Numbered from the stretch's first letter, positions 16,837 to 26,381 are shown. The stretch: DNA of 64,000 nucleotides from GCA-2733415 sp965178635 (GCA_965178635.1 CBCXVT010000027.1:6117-70116), one strand, 5' to 3'. A program made the numbers and translations. The notes: generated by a model from the letters alone, not told the origin.

Positions 16837-18918
16837 ATGAAATTATTAAACAAAAATAGAATGAAAGTAAAACCAATATTAGGCTTAGTATTAGCCTCAA
16901 GTTTATTAATATCTTGTGGTAAAACAAGTGAAGATAAAGCAAGAAATACAATTGAAGATGTAATAGAAATATCAGAAAATAGTAATTCAGAATTTGACTA
17001 TACTGTTGAGCAATTTGCAGATATAAAAGTGTTGCGTTACAAGATTCATGGATTTGATGCTCTAACGTTAAAAGAGCAAAAATTAGTCTATTATTTAACC
17101 CAAGCTGGTTTGGCTGGTCGTGATATTATGTGGGATCAAAATTACCGACATAACTTGTCGATCAGAAAAGCTTTAGAAGCAGTTTATACTAGTTATGAAG
17201 GAGATAAAACCTCTGCGGATTGGACTAAATTTGAGGAATATTTGAAGCGTGTTTGGTTTTCTAACGGTATTCATCATCACTATTCAAATGCAAAAATTCA
17301 ACCAGAATTTAATCAAGCATATTTAGAAAGTTTACTTACTGCTACTAATACAAAATTAAATGGTGAAGCTTTAGCAGTTATATTTAATGACGCAGATACT
17401 AAGAAAGTAAATCTTGCAAAAGGTATTGATAATGTTGCTGAAAGTGCAGTTAACTTTTATGGTTCCAACGTTACAAATGCTGATGTGACATCTTTCTATG
17501 GAAAAATGACATCTCCAGATGCTAAGAAACCTTTATCATATGGTTTAAACTCTCAGTTGATAAAAGAAGATGGTGTATTAAAAGAACGCGTGTATAAATC
17601 TGGTGGATTGTATGGTTCGGCAATTGATGAAATCATTGGTTGGTTAGAAAAAGCACAAACTGTTGCAGAAAACAAAGCACAAGGTGAGGCTTTAGGGTTG
17701 TTAATCAAATATTATAAAACGGGTGATTTACAAACTTGGGATGATTATAATGTTGCATGGACGGCAGCTACCGATGGTAATGTAGATTATATCAACAGTT
17801 TTATTGAAGTGTATAATGATCCAATGGGATACAGAGGGTCTTATGAAACAATTGTACAAATTAAGGACTTTGACATGTCGGAAAAAATGTCAGTATTGTC
17901 TAAAAACGCGCAATGGTTTGAAGATAATTCTCCATTAATGGATGAGCATAAAAAGAAAAATGTTGTAGGAGTAACTTATAAAGTGGTTAATGTTGCTGGT
18001 GAGTCTGGTGACGCTTCTCCAAGTACGCCAATTGGTGTGAATTTACCTAATGCAAACTGGATTCGTACTGCTGTTGGTAGTAAGTCGGTGTCTTTAGGAA
18101 ACATCATAAGTGCATATTCAAATGCTGGTGGTTCTGGACGTTTAAAAGAATTTGCTCATGATGAAGAAGAAATTGCTTTAGAAGAAAAGTACGGGCAATT
18201 AGCAGATAAATTGCACACTGCTTTGCATGAGGTAATTGGTCATGCATCAGGGCAATTAAATCCTGGAGTTGGTGAAACAAGAGAAACACTAAAAAATTAT
18301 GCCTCTACTTTAGAAGAAGGTAGGGCAGATTTAGTTGGACTTTACTATTTGTATGACACGAAGTTACAAGATTTAGGTTTAGTTGAAGATTGGGAGAAAG
18401 TTGGTAAAGCTGCTTATGACGGTTACATCCGTAATGGGTTGATGGCGCAATTAATTAGATTAAACTTAGGAGATGACATTGAAGAAGCACACATGCGTAA
18501 TAGGCAATGGGTTTCAGGATGGGCGTATGAAAAAGGAAAAGCTGATAATGTGATTGAAAAAGTAACTCGTGATGGGAAAACATATTTCAACATCAATGAT
18601 TATAAAAAATTGCATTCACTTTTTGGAGAGTTGTTACGTGAAACTCAACGTATCAAATCAGAAGGAGATTTCGCAGCGGTTGAAGCTTTAGTAGAAGGTT
18701 ACGGTGTAAAAGTAGATCAAGATATTCATAAAGAAGTATTAGATAGAAATGCACAGTTTAAAGATGCACCATATAGCGGATTTGTGAACCCAGTTTTAAA
18801 TCCTACTTTGGATACTTCAGGTGAAATATCAGGTTTTACAATTGAGCAACCAGAAACATTTGCAGAGCAAATGTTAAACTATGCAAAAACATACAGTTTT
18901 TTACCTGCAGTAAATTAA
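16837..18918 (+). CDS. Dipeptidyl-peptidase III family (M49) lipoprotein
   Basis: A zinc peptidase that removes dipeptides from peptide N-termini; 693 residues. The N-terminus has a lipoprotein signal ending in SLLISCGK, with the lipidated Cys near residue 27, so it is membrane-attached outside the cytoplasm. The M49 zinc motif HEVIGH is at 464-469 and the third ligand motif EEGRAD at 493-498, correct for the family. Two ATGs (16837 and 16861) both give a usable signal peptide. The second (MKVKPILG) looks more typical, so the start is uncertain by eight residues. It has its own terminator. Confidence 0.9.
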   Translation: MKLLNKNRMKVKPILGLVLASSLLISCGKTSEDKARNTIEDVIEISENSNSEFDYTVEQFADIKVLRYKIHGFDALTLKEQKLVYYLTQAGLAGRDIMWDQNYRHNLSIRKALEAVYTSYEGDKTSADWTKFEEYLKRVWFSNGIHHHYSNAKIQPEFNQAYLESLLTATNTKLNGEALAVIFNDADTKKVNLAKGIDNVAESAVNFYGSNVTNADVTSFYGKMTSPDAKKPLSYGLNSQLIKEDGVLKERVYKSGGLYGSAIDEIIGWLEKAQTVAENKAQGEALGLLIKYYKTGDLQTWDDYNVAWTAATDGNVDYINSFIEVYNDPMGYRGSYETIVQIKDFDMSEKMSVLSKNAQWFEDNSPLMDEHKKKNVVGVTYKVVNVAGESGDASPSTPIGVNLPNANWIRTAVGSKSVSLGNIISAYSNAGGSGRLKEFAHDEEEIALEEKYGQLADKLHTALHEVIGHASGQLNPGVGETRETLKNYASTLEEGRADLVGLYYLYDTKLQDLGLVEDWEKVGKAAYDGYIRNGLMAQLIRLNLGDDIEEAHMRNRQWVSGWAYEKGKADNVIEKVTRDGKTYFNINDYKKLHSLFGELLRETQRIKSEGDFAAVEALVEGYGVKVDQDIHKEVLDRNAQFKDAPYSGFVNPVLNPTLDTSGEISGFTIEQPETFAEQMLNYAKTYSFLPAVN

Positions 18919-18940
18919 AACAGACCCTAATTATAGTTAC

Positions 18941-18973
18941 AAGGTGTTTAAAGTAATTTAAACGCCTTTTTTA
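18941..18973 (+). terminator. Terminator of the M49 peptidase gene
   Basis: A 12-bp stem with one G-U pair (18941-18952 with 18957-18968), loop GTAA, followed by a T-run. Confidence 0.85.
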
Positions 18974-19007
18974 TGCCAAAATGTTAGCAGCTTAAAACCT
19001 ATTCAGT

Positions 19008-19029
19008 TTATTATGCACGCGTAACGATA
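19008..19029 (+). promoter_or_regulatory. Imperfect palindrome related to the site upstream of pyruvate carboxylase
   Basis: TTATTATGCA followed by CGCGTAACGA matches 16 of 20 positions of the core of the perfect palindrome at 21591-21614; its left half differs at only one base. It lies about 95 nt ahead of the acyltransferase gene. A shared regulator of the two units is an inference. Confidence 0.4.
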
Positions 19030-19120
19030 GTTAGCTTTTTAGAGTGCAGATAATTAGAGAAGTATTACTTTTATCGCTTAATTTTTAGTATTTTATAATA
19101 GAAGATTCATTTACAGTAAA

Positions 19121-19849
19121 ATGAAATTATTAAGTTATATACTTTCTCCAATTTTTGGAGTATCATTTTTTTTGATACTGTTGATTTTTCATCCACTACA
19201 ATGGATTGGGTTACGTTTTTTTGATTTTAAAACTTATCAAAACATCGTGAATTTGATGAATTTTTGCTTGGTTAAGAATTTATTGCTTTTAGGAATTAGA
19301 GTTAAAGTAAATAATGAGTATGATTTACCGGAAAACACAACATTAATATTTGTGTCTAACCATCAAAGTTTATTTGATATATCACCAGTGTCATGGTATT
19401 TTAGAAAGTATAATCCAAAATTTGTGTCCAAACAAGAATTAGGAAAAGGCATTCCAAGTGTGTCTTATAATTTAAGAAACGGTGGGGCAGTTTTGATTGA
19501 TAGAAGTAACGGAAAGCAAGCTATTGTTGAATTATCAAAATTTGCTAAAGTGATAAATAAGAATGTGTGGTCTGGAGCCATATTTCCAGAGGGCACTAGA
19601 AGTAAAGATGGAAAGCCCAAAGAATTTGCAACTAATGGTTTAAAAATACTTACAAAATATAACCCAGATGGCTATGTAGTACCATTAACAGTTAATAATT
19701 CATGGAAAGTATTCAGATATGGAAAGTTTCCTTTTGGCATTGGGTGCCCGATAACAATTACAACACATCAACCTATTGCAATAAATTCATTGCCCTTTGA
19801 TGAGTTGAGAGATATAGTAGAAAAAGAAATAATTAATGCAATAATATAA
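19121..19849 (+). CDS. 1-acyl-sn-glycerol-3-phosphate acyltransferase (PlsC family)
   Basis: A 242-residue membrane acyltransferase that would add the second acyl chain to lysophosphatidic acid in phospholipid synthesis. There is an N-terminal hydrophobic segment (about 5-30), the catalytic HxxxxD block at His81-Asp86 (NHQSLFD), and the glycerophosphate-binding block FPEGTRS starting at Phe155. The length is usual for PlsC. It is followed after 4 nt by an acyl-ACP desaturase gene, so both are read from one message and may be tuned together to control membrane fluidity. Confidence 0.9.
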   Translation: MKLLSYILSPIFGVSFFLILLIFHPLQWIGLRFFDFKTYQNIVNLMNFCLVKNLLLLGIRVKVNNEYDLPENTTLIFVSNHQSLFDISPVSWYFRKYNPKFVSKQELGKGIPSVSYNLRNGGAVLIDRSNGKQAIVELSKFAKVINKNVWSGAIFPEGTRSKDGKPKEFATNGLKILTKYNPDGYVVPLTVNNSWKVFRYGKFPFGIGCPITITTHQPIAINSLPFDELRDIVEKEIINAII

Positions 19850-19853
19850 TAAC

Positions 19854-20834
19854 ATGTCTATTAAGAACATAAGAAAAGAAGTTATGCAAACGCTCGAAAA
19901 AAATATCGATGTGTTTGTAGATAAATTCTTGATACCTGCTGAAAAAATTTGGCAACCAACAGATTTTTTACCAAATTCACAAAAGGATACCTTTATTGAT
20001 GAGGTCAAGGAAATTCAAGAAATCTCTAAAGAATTAAATGATGATTTCTGGGTGGTAATGGTAGGTGATACTATTACTGAGGAAGCATTACCAACCTATG
20101 AATCATGGTTGTTAGATTTAGATGGTGTACATCAAGATCCAGACAACGGCTGGGCAAAATGGGTAAGAGCTTGGACTGCGGAAGAAAATCGTCATGGTGA
20201 TGTTTTAAACAAATATTTGTATTTATCTGGTAGAGTTAATATGCGTGAAGTAGAAATATCAACACAACATTTGATTGCAGATGGTTTTGATATAGGAACA
20301 TCTACAGATCCTTATAAAAACTTTGTATATACAAGTTTTCAAGAATTAGCAACCTATATTTCTCACAATAATGTTGCAAAAATAGCTCGTAAAAAAGGAC
20401 ATAAAGCTCTGGCAAAAATGTCTAAAATAATTGCAGGAGATGAAATGCGTCATCATATTGCTTATACTGATTTTGTAAAGGAAATTTTTAAAATAGACCC
20501 AAGTGAAATGATGTTGGCTTATTTTTATATGATGAAAAATCAAATTATAATGCCAGCAATGTATCTAAGAGAGTCTTATGCAGAAAAAGCATCATTATTT
20601 GATCAATTCTCAATTGTAGCACAGCGGACAGGTGTGTATACAGGTTTCGATTATGTTGATATTATGAGGAAGCTTAATGCGATGTGGGAGATTGATAAAA
20701 TGACTGGTCTGACTGAAGAAGCAGAAAAAGCAAGAGATTACTTAATGAAACTTCCGGACAGAATGTATCGTTTGGCTGAACGCGCAGTAATTCCTGATAC
20801 GGCTTATAAGTTCAAATGGATGAATCAAATATAA
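19854..20834 (+). CDS. Acyl-ACP desaturase (soluble di-iron)
   Basis: A 326-residue soluble ferritin-like desaturase, expected to introduce a cis double bond into an acyl chain carried on acyl carrier protein. Both iron-binding motifs are present: EENRH at 110-114 and DEMRH at 196-200, on helices of a four-helix bundle. The opening EVMQTLEKNIDVFVDKFL and the segment QHLIADGFDIGTSTDPYKNFVYTSFQE match the plant and actinobacterial stearoyl-ACP desaturase family. It is the second gene of the operon with the PlsC-type acyltransferase. Position of the double bond cannot be inferred. Confidence 0.92.
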   Translation: MSIKNIRKEVMQTLEKNIDVFVDKFLIPAEKIWQPTDFLPNSQKDTFIDEVKEIQEISKELNDDFWVVMVGDTITEEALPTYESWLLDLDGVHQDPDNGWAKWVRAWTAEENRHGDVLNKYLYLSGRVNMREVEISTQHLIADGFDIGTSTDPYKNFVYTSFQELATYISHNNVAKIARKKGHKALAKMSKIIAGDEMRHHIAYTDFVKEIFKIDPSEMMLAYFYMMKNQIIMPAMYLRESYAEKASLFDQFSIVAQRTGVYTGFDYVDIMRKLNAMWEIDKMTGLTEEAEKARDYLMKLPDRMYRLAERAVIPDTAYKFKWMNQI

Positions 20835-20869
20835 AAATAGAATAACCAACCAAACCAAACCAAAATGAT

Positions 20870-20897
20870 CCCTTCAATGTTATGTTGAGGGGTTTGT
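20870..20897 (+). terminator. Terminator after the desaturase gene
   Basis: An 8-bp stem with one G-U pair (CCCTTCAA at 20870-20877 with TTGAGGGG at 20885-20892), then TTTGTTATTT. It is preceded by a short CCAAA repeat run that can extend the pairing. Confidence 0.65.
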
Positions 20898-21085
20898 TAT
20901 TTATAGATGAATGATTTTAATGCGTAAATCAAGCTAAAGAAAACAATTAAGCCTACCAATACCCAATAACTTCCTTTGTAATGTTTTTGATGTAGTTTCA
21001 AGTCTTTCCTGTAAGACCAAATCATAACGCCAACAAAAGCTAAAAAGAATAACAGCGCAAATATTAATTGACCAGTACTAAACAT
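20897..21085 (-). CDS. Small two-helix membrane protein
   Basis: A 62-residue protein with two hydrophobic helices (about 7-23 and 43-59) joined by a basic loop SYRKDLKLHQKHYKGS, which should face the cytosol. The hydrophobicity pattern, the sensible start and the placement between a terminator and a divergent gene support a real gene. I do not recognise a named family; such small proteins are common in Flavobacteriia and often sit with larger membrane complexes, but nothing here says which. It is divergent from the MazG-like gene, with 54 nt between start codons. Confidence 0.65.
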   Translation of the reverse strand: MFSTGQLIFALLFFLAFVGVMIWSYRKDLKLHQKHYKGSYWVLVGLIVFFSLIYALKSFIYK

Positions 21086-21139
21086 AATTTCTTATTTTTA
21101 TGCGAAATTAATTAAAGTTAATCAGATAAAACAGATCCA

Positions 21140-21526
21140 ATGAAAAAATATACAGATGCAGTAACAGAATTTCATACAGCTTTTAAAATAGGACATAGAG
21201 AAACACCAAAAGCTGATCTAGGAGAAGCAAAAAATACCTTACGCTTCAATTTAATGAAAGAAGAAAATGAAGAGTATTTAGAAGCAGCACAAAATAATGA
21301 CTTGGTTGAGGTTGCAGATGCTTTAGGTGATATGCTATATATTTTATGCGGTACAATGATTGAACATGGTTTACAAGATAAAATTACTGCTGTATTTGAT
21401 GAAATACAACAAAGTAATATGAGTAAATTAGGTGCAGATGGGCAACCTATTTACAGAGAAGATGGGAAAGTGTTGAAAGGACCGAATTATTTTAAACCCG
21501 ATTTCTCTAAAATTCTAGAAAATTAA
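21140..21526 (+). CDS. MazG-like nucleotide pyrophosphohydrolase
   Basis: A 128-residue all-alpha NTP pyrophosphohydrolase-type protein that would cleave a nucleoside triphosphate to monophosphate and pyrophosphate, for pool cleaning. The magnesium-binding residues appear as EENEEY near residue 42 and EVADALGD near 56-63, the E-x-x-E / E-x-x-D signature of the MazG/HisE superfamily. The C-terminal MSKLGADGQPIYREDGKVLKGPNYFKPD resembles a subgroup sometimes annotated as phosphoribosyl-ATP pyrophosphohydrolase-like. No histidine-synthesis genes are nearby, so housekeeping is preferred. Confidence 0.82.
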   Translation: MKKYTDAVTEFHTAFKIGHRETPKADLGEAKNTLRFNLMKEENEEYLEAAQNNDLVEVADALGDMLYILCGTMIEHGLQDKITAVFDEIQQSNMSKLGADGQPIYREDGKVLKGPNYFKPDFSKILEN

Positions 21527-21590
21527 ATTTTATAAAAATAGCGATTTGTTTGTTCCTTTTTTTAATGCTTTAAAGTGTAATCTGTGTTAA

Positions 21591-21614
21591 TTTTATTATG
21601 CGCGCATAATAAAA
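21591..21614 (+). promoter_or_regulatory. 24-bp perfect palindrome (candidate operator) upstream of pyruvate carboxylase
   Basis: The left arm TTTTATTATGCG (21591-21602) is directly followed by its exact complement (21603-21614). It ends 5 nt before the -7 box of the pyc promoter, so a bound dimer would cover the -33 region and repress. Without a loop or T-run it is not a terminator. Confidence 0.65.
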
Positions 21615-21619
21615 AAATG

Positions 21620-21627
21620 TATATTTG
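21620..21627 (+). promoter_or_regulatory. -7 promoter box of pyc
   Basis: TATATTTG is an exact TAnnTTTG match 52 nt ahead of the ATG, just downstream of the palindrome. The -33 region overlaps the palindrome and has no clean TTG. Confidence 0.6.
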
Positions 21628-21679
21628 GAAAACTACAACAACAACCATTGATTTTTAAATCATAAATAACACAACTAAG

Positions 21680-24600
21680 ATGAAAATAAAAAAAGTACTT
21701 GTAGCCAATAGGGGCGAAATTGCTATTAGAATTTTTAGAGCATGTACAGAAATAAACATTAAAACGGTTGCCGTTTATACGTTTGAAGATAGGTATTCTT
21801 TACACAGATATAAGGCAGATGAATCTTATCAAATTGGGAAGGATAATGAGCCTTTAAAACCATACTTAGACATTGACGCAATCATAAGAGTTGCCAAAGA
21901 AAATGATGTAGATGCGATTCATCCAGGTTATGGTTTTTTGTCAGAAAATGCGAATCTAGCACAGAAATGTGAAGATAATGGCATAATTTTTATCGGCCCT
22001 AAAGTGTCGGTTTTGAAGTCATTAGGAGATAAAATTAAAGCTAAAGAGGTTGCTATTGCTAATAATATTCCAATTATAAAAAGTAATGAACACCCTTTAG
22101 AAACTGTTGAAATTGCTTTAAAGGAAGCTGATAAAATCGGATATCCTGTCATGCTAAAAGCTGCTTCTGGTGGAGGTGGAAGAGGAATGCGTGTCATTAG
22201 AAGTGATGAGCAATTAAAAAGCGCATACTCAGAAAGTAAACGTGAAGCCTTAAACGCCTTTGGTGATGATACTGTATTTCTTGAGAAATTTGTAGAAAAT
22301 CCAAAACATATAGAAATTCAAATTGTAGCCGATAATTACGGAAACACAGTACATTTATTTGAAAGAGATTGTTCTGTACAGCGTCGTTATCAAAAAGTTA
22401 TTGAGTTTGCACCATCGTTTGGATTAAGTGATACCACAAAAAATGCGTTATATGATTATGCTACAACAATCTGTAAAGCTGTAGATTATAATAATATTGG
22501 TACCGTTGAGTTTCTAGTAGATGATGATGGTTCAATTTATTTCATTGAAGTAAATCCGAGAATACAAGTTGAGCATACTGTAACAGAAGTCGTAACAAAC
22601 ATAGATATTGTCAAAACTCAACTATTTATTGCAGGCGGTTATAAATTAGCTGATACACAAATTAAAATACCAAACCAAGAAGCTGTAAAAGTCAATGGTT
22701 ATGCCTTACAATGCCGTATAACTACGGAAGACCCGGCTAATGATTTTAAGCCAGATTATGGTACTATTTCTACTTATAGAAGTGCTTCAGGTTTCGGAAT
22801 TCGTTTAGATGCTGGAAGTTTATACCAAGGTGTAACTATTTCTCCTTTTTTCGATTCAATGCTAGTTAAAGTTACTGCAAGTAGTAGAACTTTAGATGGC
22901 GCTTGTAGGAAAATGAGAAGGGCTGTTGCTGAATTCAGAATTCGTGGCGTTAAAACCAACATGCCATTTTTAGATAATATACTAAAGCATCCTACTTTTA
23001 GAAAAGGAGAGGTTACGGTTAACTTTATCAAAAATGAACCAGAGTTATTTGTGTTTACAACGCCTCGAAATAGAGCAACTAAATTAGTTACTTATTTAGG
23101 TGATGTTATTGTAAATGGAAATTCTGATGTTAAAAAAATAGACCCAAATAAAACGTTTGTCATTCCAAAAATCCCAAAGTTTGATGCAACAGCATCTTAT
23201 ACAGAAGGAACAAAAGATTTATTAACAAAACTAGGGCCTGATAAATTCTCAGAATGGTTAAAGAATGAAAAGAAAGTTCATTTTACAGATACTACAATGC
23301 GTGATGCACATCAAAGTTTGTTAGCCACGCGTATGAGAACTTTTGATATGCTTAAAGTAGCTGAAGGGTTTGCTAAAAACCATCCTGAGGTGTTTAGTAT
23401 GGAAGTCTGGGGAGGTGCCACCTTTGATGTGTGTTTACGTTTCTTACAAGAAAATCCTTGGGAACGCTTACAGCAATTGCGAAAAGCAATGCCTAATGTG
23501 TTATTGCAAATGTTAATTAGAGGATCTAATGGTGTTGGTTATACTGCATATCCTGATAATTTAATTGGGAAGTTTGTTGAGCAATCTTGGGAAAATGGTG
23601 TTGATGTATTCAGAATTTTTGATTCATTAAACTGGATGGAGTCCATTGCACCATGTATTGAACATGTTCGTACTAGAACAGAGGGGCTTGCGGAAGGTTC
23701 AATTTGTTATACAGGTGATATTTTAGATCCAAATAATCAAAAGTACAACTTGAAATATTATGTCAATTTAGCAAAAGATATTGAAAATGCAGGAGCTCAT
23801 ATTTTAGGAATTAAGGATATGGCAGGTTTGCTAAAGCCATATGCTGCTTATGAGTTGATTTCTGCTTTGAAATCGGAAATAAATATTCCAATTCATTTGC
23901 ATACGCATGACACGTCATCCATACAATCTGCCACGTATTTAAAAGCAGTTGAAGCTGGTGTTGATGTTTTAGATGTTGCTTTGGGAGGTTTGTCTGGTTT
24001 AACATCACAACCTAATTTTAATTCTGTGGTGGAAATGTTAAAGTTTCACGAACGAGAAAACCCAATGAATATAGAAAGTTTAAATGACTACTCTAATTAT
24101 TGGGAAACAGTTAGAGAATATTATTATCCATTTGAATCTGGTTTAAAAGCAGGTTCTGGAGAAGTCTTTAAACATGAAATTCCAGGAGGACAATATTCTA
24201 ATTTAAAACCTCAAGCGCAAGCATTAGGTTTAGAAGATCGTTTTCATGAAATAACAAAAATGTACGGCGAAGTCAACGAACTTTTTGGTGATATCGTAAA
24301 AGTAACACCAAGTTCAAAAGTAGTTGGTGATATGGCTCAATATTTAGTGAGTAATAATTTAACAATTCAAGATGTGCTTGAACGCGGAGATACCATTTCT
24401 TTTCCTCAATCTGTGGTGAGTTTCTTTAGAGGAGATTTAGGACAGCCAGTTGGAGGGTTTCCGAAAAAATTACAAAAACTTATTTTAAAAGATAAAACAC
24501 CATATACTGATAGACCAAATGCACATTTAGAACCTCTTGATATAGATCAAGAATATAAAGAGTTTTTAGCAATTTTTGATAAAGAAATGGGGCGCCCAAC

Positions 24601-25132
24601 TGACATTACCGATTTCTTGTCCTATAAATTATATCCTAAAGTGTTTTTAGATACTTACAATAAGCATGTGAAGTATGGTAATTTAATGAATTTACCGACT
24701 AAAAATTTCTTTTACGGTATGGAAAGAGGAGAAGAAATTACTGTTGATATTGATAAAGGTAAAACATTATTAATAAGTTTAGATTCTGTAGGAAGGCCAA
24801 ACGAAGAAGGTATGGTAACGGTTTATTTTAAAGTAAACGGACAGTCTAGAAGTGTGACAATCAAGGATGAATCTATTAAAATTGATAAGGTTGTACATGC
24901 AAAAGTAGATAAAGGAAACACCAAACATATTGGTGCTCCATTACAAGGAATGTTATCTTCAGTACTAGTTAAGGAAGGTGATAGGGTTCATAAAAACCAG
25001 CCACTATTTATTATTGAAGCCATGAAAATGGAAACAACCATTACTGCTATTGAAGATACAGTTGTTAAAGACGTTGTATTGAATGAAGGTATAATGGTCA
25101 ATTCAGAAGATCTGGTAATTGTATTAGATTAG
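21680..25132 (+). CDS. pyc: Pyruvate carboxylase
   Basis: A biotin enzyme that carboxylates pyruvate to oxaloacetate with ATP and bicarbonate, refilling the TCA cycle. The 1150-residue single chain has the full order: biotin carboxylase (1-455; opening KKVLVANRGEIAIRIFRA, glycine-rich ATP loop KAASGGGGRGMR near 160, EVNPRIQVEHTVTE near 293), carboxyltransferase (from about 535; TTMRDAHQSLLATRMRT, HTHDTS metal ligands) and biotinyl domain with EAMKMET, biotin on Lys1116. It is alone on its message, behind a 24-bp palindrome that suggests repression by a dimeric regulator, and closed by a strong terminator. Confidence 0.97.
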   Translation: MKIKKVLVANRGEIAIRIFRACTEINIKTVAVYTFEDRYSLHRYKADESYQIGKDNEPLKPYLDIDAIIRVAKENDVDAIHPGYGFLSENANLAQKCEDNGIIFIGPKVSVLKSLGDKIKAKEVAIANNIPIIKSNEHPLETVEIALKEADKIGYPVMLKAASGGGGRGMRVIRSDEQLKSAYSESKREALNAFGDDTVFLEKFVENPKHIEIQIVADNYGNTVHLFERDCSVQRRYQKVIEFAPSFGLSDTTKNALYDYATTICKAVDYNNIGTVEFLVDDDGSIYFIEVNPRIQVEHTVTEVVTNIDIVKTQLFIAGGYKLADTQIKIPNQEAVKVNGYALQCRITTEDPANDFKPDYGTISTYRSASGFGIRLDAGSLYQGVTISPFFDSMLVKVTASSRTLDGACRKMRRAVAEFRIRGVKTNMPFLDNILKHPTFRKGEVTVNFIKNEPELFVFTTPRNRATKLVTYLGDVIVNGNSDVKKIDPNKTFVIPKIPKFDATASYTEGTKDLLTKLGPDKFSEWLKNEKKVHFTDTTMRDAHQSLLATRMRTFDMLKVAEGFAKNHPEVFSMEVWGGATFDVCLRFLQENPWERLQQLRKAMPNVLLQMLIRGSNGVGYTAYPDNLIGKFVEQSWENGVDVFRIFDSLNWMESIAPCIEHVRTRTEGLAEGSICYTGDILDPNNQKYNLKYYVNLAKDIENAGAHILGIKDMAGLLKPYAAYELISALKSEINIPIHLHTHDTSSIQSATYLKAVEAGVDVLDVALGGLSGLTSQPNFNSVVEMLKFHERENPMNIESLNDYSNYWETVREYYYPFESGLKAGSGEVFKHEIPGGQYSNLKPQAQALGLEDRFHEITKMYGEVNELFGDIVKVTPSSKVVGDMAQYLVSNNLTIQDVLERGDTISFPQSVVSFFRGDLGQPVGGFPKKLQKLILKDKTPYTDRPNAHLEPLDIDQEYKEFLAIFDKEMGRPTDITDFLSYKLYPKVFLDTYNKHVKYGNLMNLPTKNFFYGMERGEEITVDIDKGKTLLISLDSVGRPNEEGMVTVYFKVNGQSRSVTIKDESIKIDKVVHAKVDKGNTKHIGAPLQGMLSSVLVKEGDRVHKNQPLFIIEAMKMETTITAIEDTVVKDVVLNEGIMVNSEDLVIVLD

Positions 25133-25140
25133 TATAAAAT

Positions 25141-25174
25141 AAAAACTCCTTATTTTTCAATAAGGAGTTTTTTA
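25141..25174. terminator. Terminator between pyc and ilvE
   Basis: A 14-bp stem (25141-25154 with 25159-25172), loop TTTC, with A-rich and T-rich flanks; works for both convergent genes. Confidence 0.9.
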
Positions 25175-25197
25175 TATTTATTTTTTTTAGAAGTATG

Positions 25198-26253
25198 TTA
25201 TATTTTTTGAGTCCACCCAAAAGTATCTTCAGCTTCATTGTATTGTATGTCTAATAGCTTCCCTTTTAGCATTGTTGAATATGCGCTATCAAGTTTAGGT
25301 AAATCATAATGATCATCTTTATAACCAACCCCTGTAATAGGTACTACAACTGCTGCGGTACCAGTTCCGAACACTTCTTTTAATTCACCTGTTTTAGCAG
25401 CTTCAATAACTTCAGAAACACTTACTTTTCTTACTTCAACAGTAATACCTTCACGTTCTGCTAAAGTGATGATACTTTTACGAGTTACCCCATTAAGAAT
25501 TCTTTCATCAGTAGGAGCGGTTAATAATTTGTCTCCAATTCTGAAAAACACATTCATGGTTCCTGCCTCCTCTAAATATTCATGAGTAGAGTTCGTCCAG
25601 ATAATTTGTTGGTAACCTTCTTCGTTTGCTTTCTTAGTTGGATAAAACTGTGCTGCATAATTTCCAGCTGCTTTAGTTGCACCAACACCACCATTTGCAG
25701 CTCTTGAGTAATGATCAGATATTTTCACCTTTACATCACCTCCTTTATAATATGCTTGTACAGGTGTACAAATAATCATAAACTTGTACTCTTCAGCTGG
25801 TGCTGCAGATACTCCTGCTTGAGTAGCAAAGATAAAAGGTCTAATATACAATGTATTTCCTCTACCTGGAACGACCCATTGTTTGTCTATTTTTAACAGG
25901 GTTTTTAAACCATCCATGAACACATCTTTTGGAACTTCAGGCATAGCTAATCTGTTAGCAGAAAAACAAATACGTTCCCAGTTTTGTTCAGGTCTAAAAA
26001 TCCAAACATCATTATTTTCATCCTTGTAAGCTTTCATACCTTCAAAGGCAGCTTGTCCGTAATGGAACACTCTAGCTGAAGGGTCTAACTGTAAAGGCTG
26101 GTATGGTGTAATTTCTGGCTGTTGCCATTTACCATCTTTAAAATCACAAAAAAACATATGGTCAGAATACACTGTTCCAAATGCAACATTGTCTAAATCA
26201 ATAGTTTCAAATTTAGATTTTTCAATCTGAGTAATTTTAATATCGGTCGTCAT
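25198..26253 (-). CDS. ilvE: Branched-chain amino-acid aminotransferase
   Basis: A PLP-dependent fold-type IV transaminase interconverting Leu, Ile and Val with their 2-oxo acids; 351 residues. Visible features: RVFHYGQAAFEGMKAY near 61-76, RPFIFATQAGVSA near 143, the PLP-lysine segment GGVGATKAAGNYAAQ near 187-201, EYLEEAGTMNVFF near 230, and the phosphate-binding GTGTAAVVVPI near 297. The length fits the mammalian/Bacillus type II group rather than the 310-residue E. coli type. It is convergent with pyc. Confidence 0.96.
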   Translation of the reverse strand: MTTDIKITQIEKSKFETIDLDNVAFGTVYSDHMFFCDFKDGKWQQPEITPYQPLQLDPSARVFHYGQAAFEGMKAYKDENNDVWIFRPEQNWERICFSANRLAMPEVPKDVFMDGLKTLLKIDKQWVVPGRGNTLYIRPFIFATQAGVSAAPAEEYKFMIICTPVQAYYKGGDVKVKISDHYSRAANGGVGATKAAGNYAAQFYPTKKANEEGYQQIIWTNSTHEYLEEAGTMNVFFRIGDKLLTAPTDERILNGVTRKSIITLAEREGITVEVRKVSVSEVIEAAKTGELKEVFGTGTAAVVVPITGVGYKDDHYDLPKLDSAYSTMLKGKLLDIQYNEAEDTFGWTQKI

Positions 26254-26381
26254 CGTTGTGTAGGTGTTTTTTATAGTTTTGCGAATTTAGTGAATTAAAT
26301 ATTCTTTACCGACTAATTATTCGTTAATTTGTATAAGCATACCATCCCTTGTTCTTCTTGGGATTATAAATATTTATCGGT

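Noticed and set aside
26341..26365. ATCCC/GGGAT inverted repeat ahead of mnmD as a regulatory hairpin
   Set aside because: Only five base pairs with a long pyrimidine loop; likely chance.
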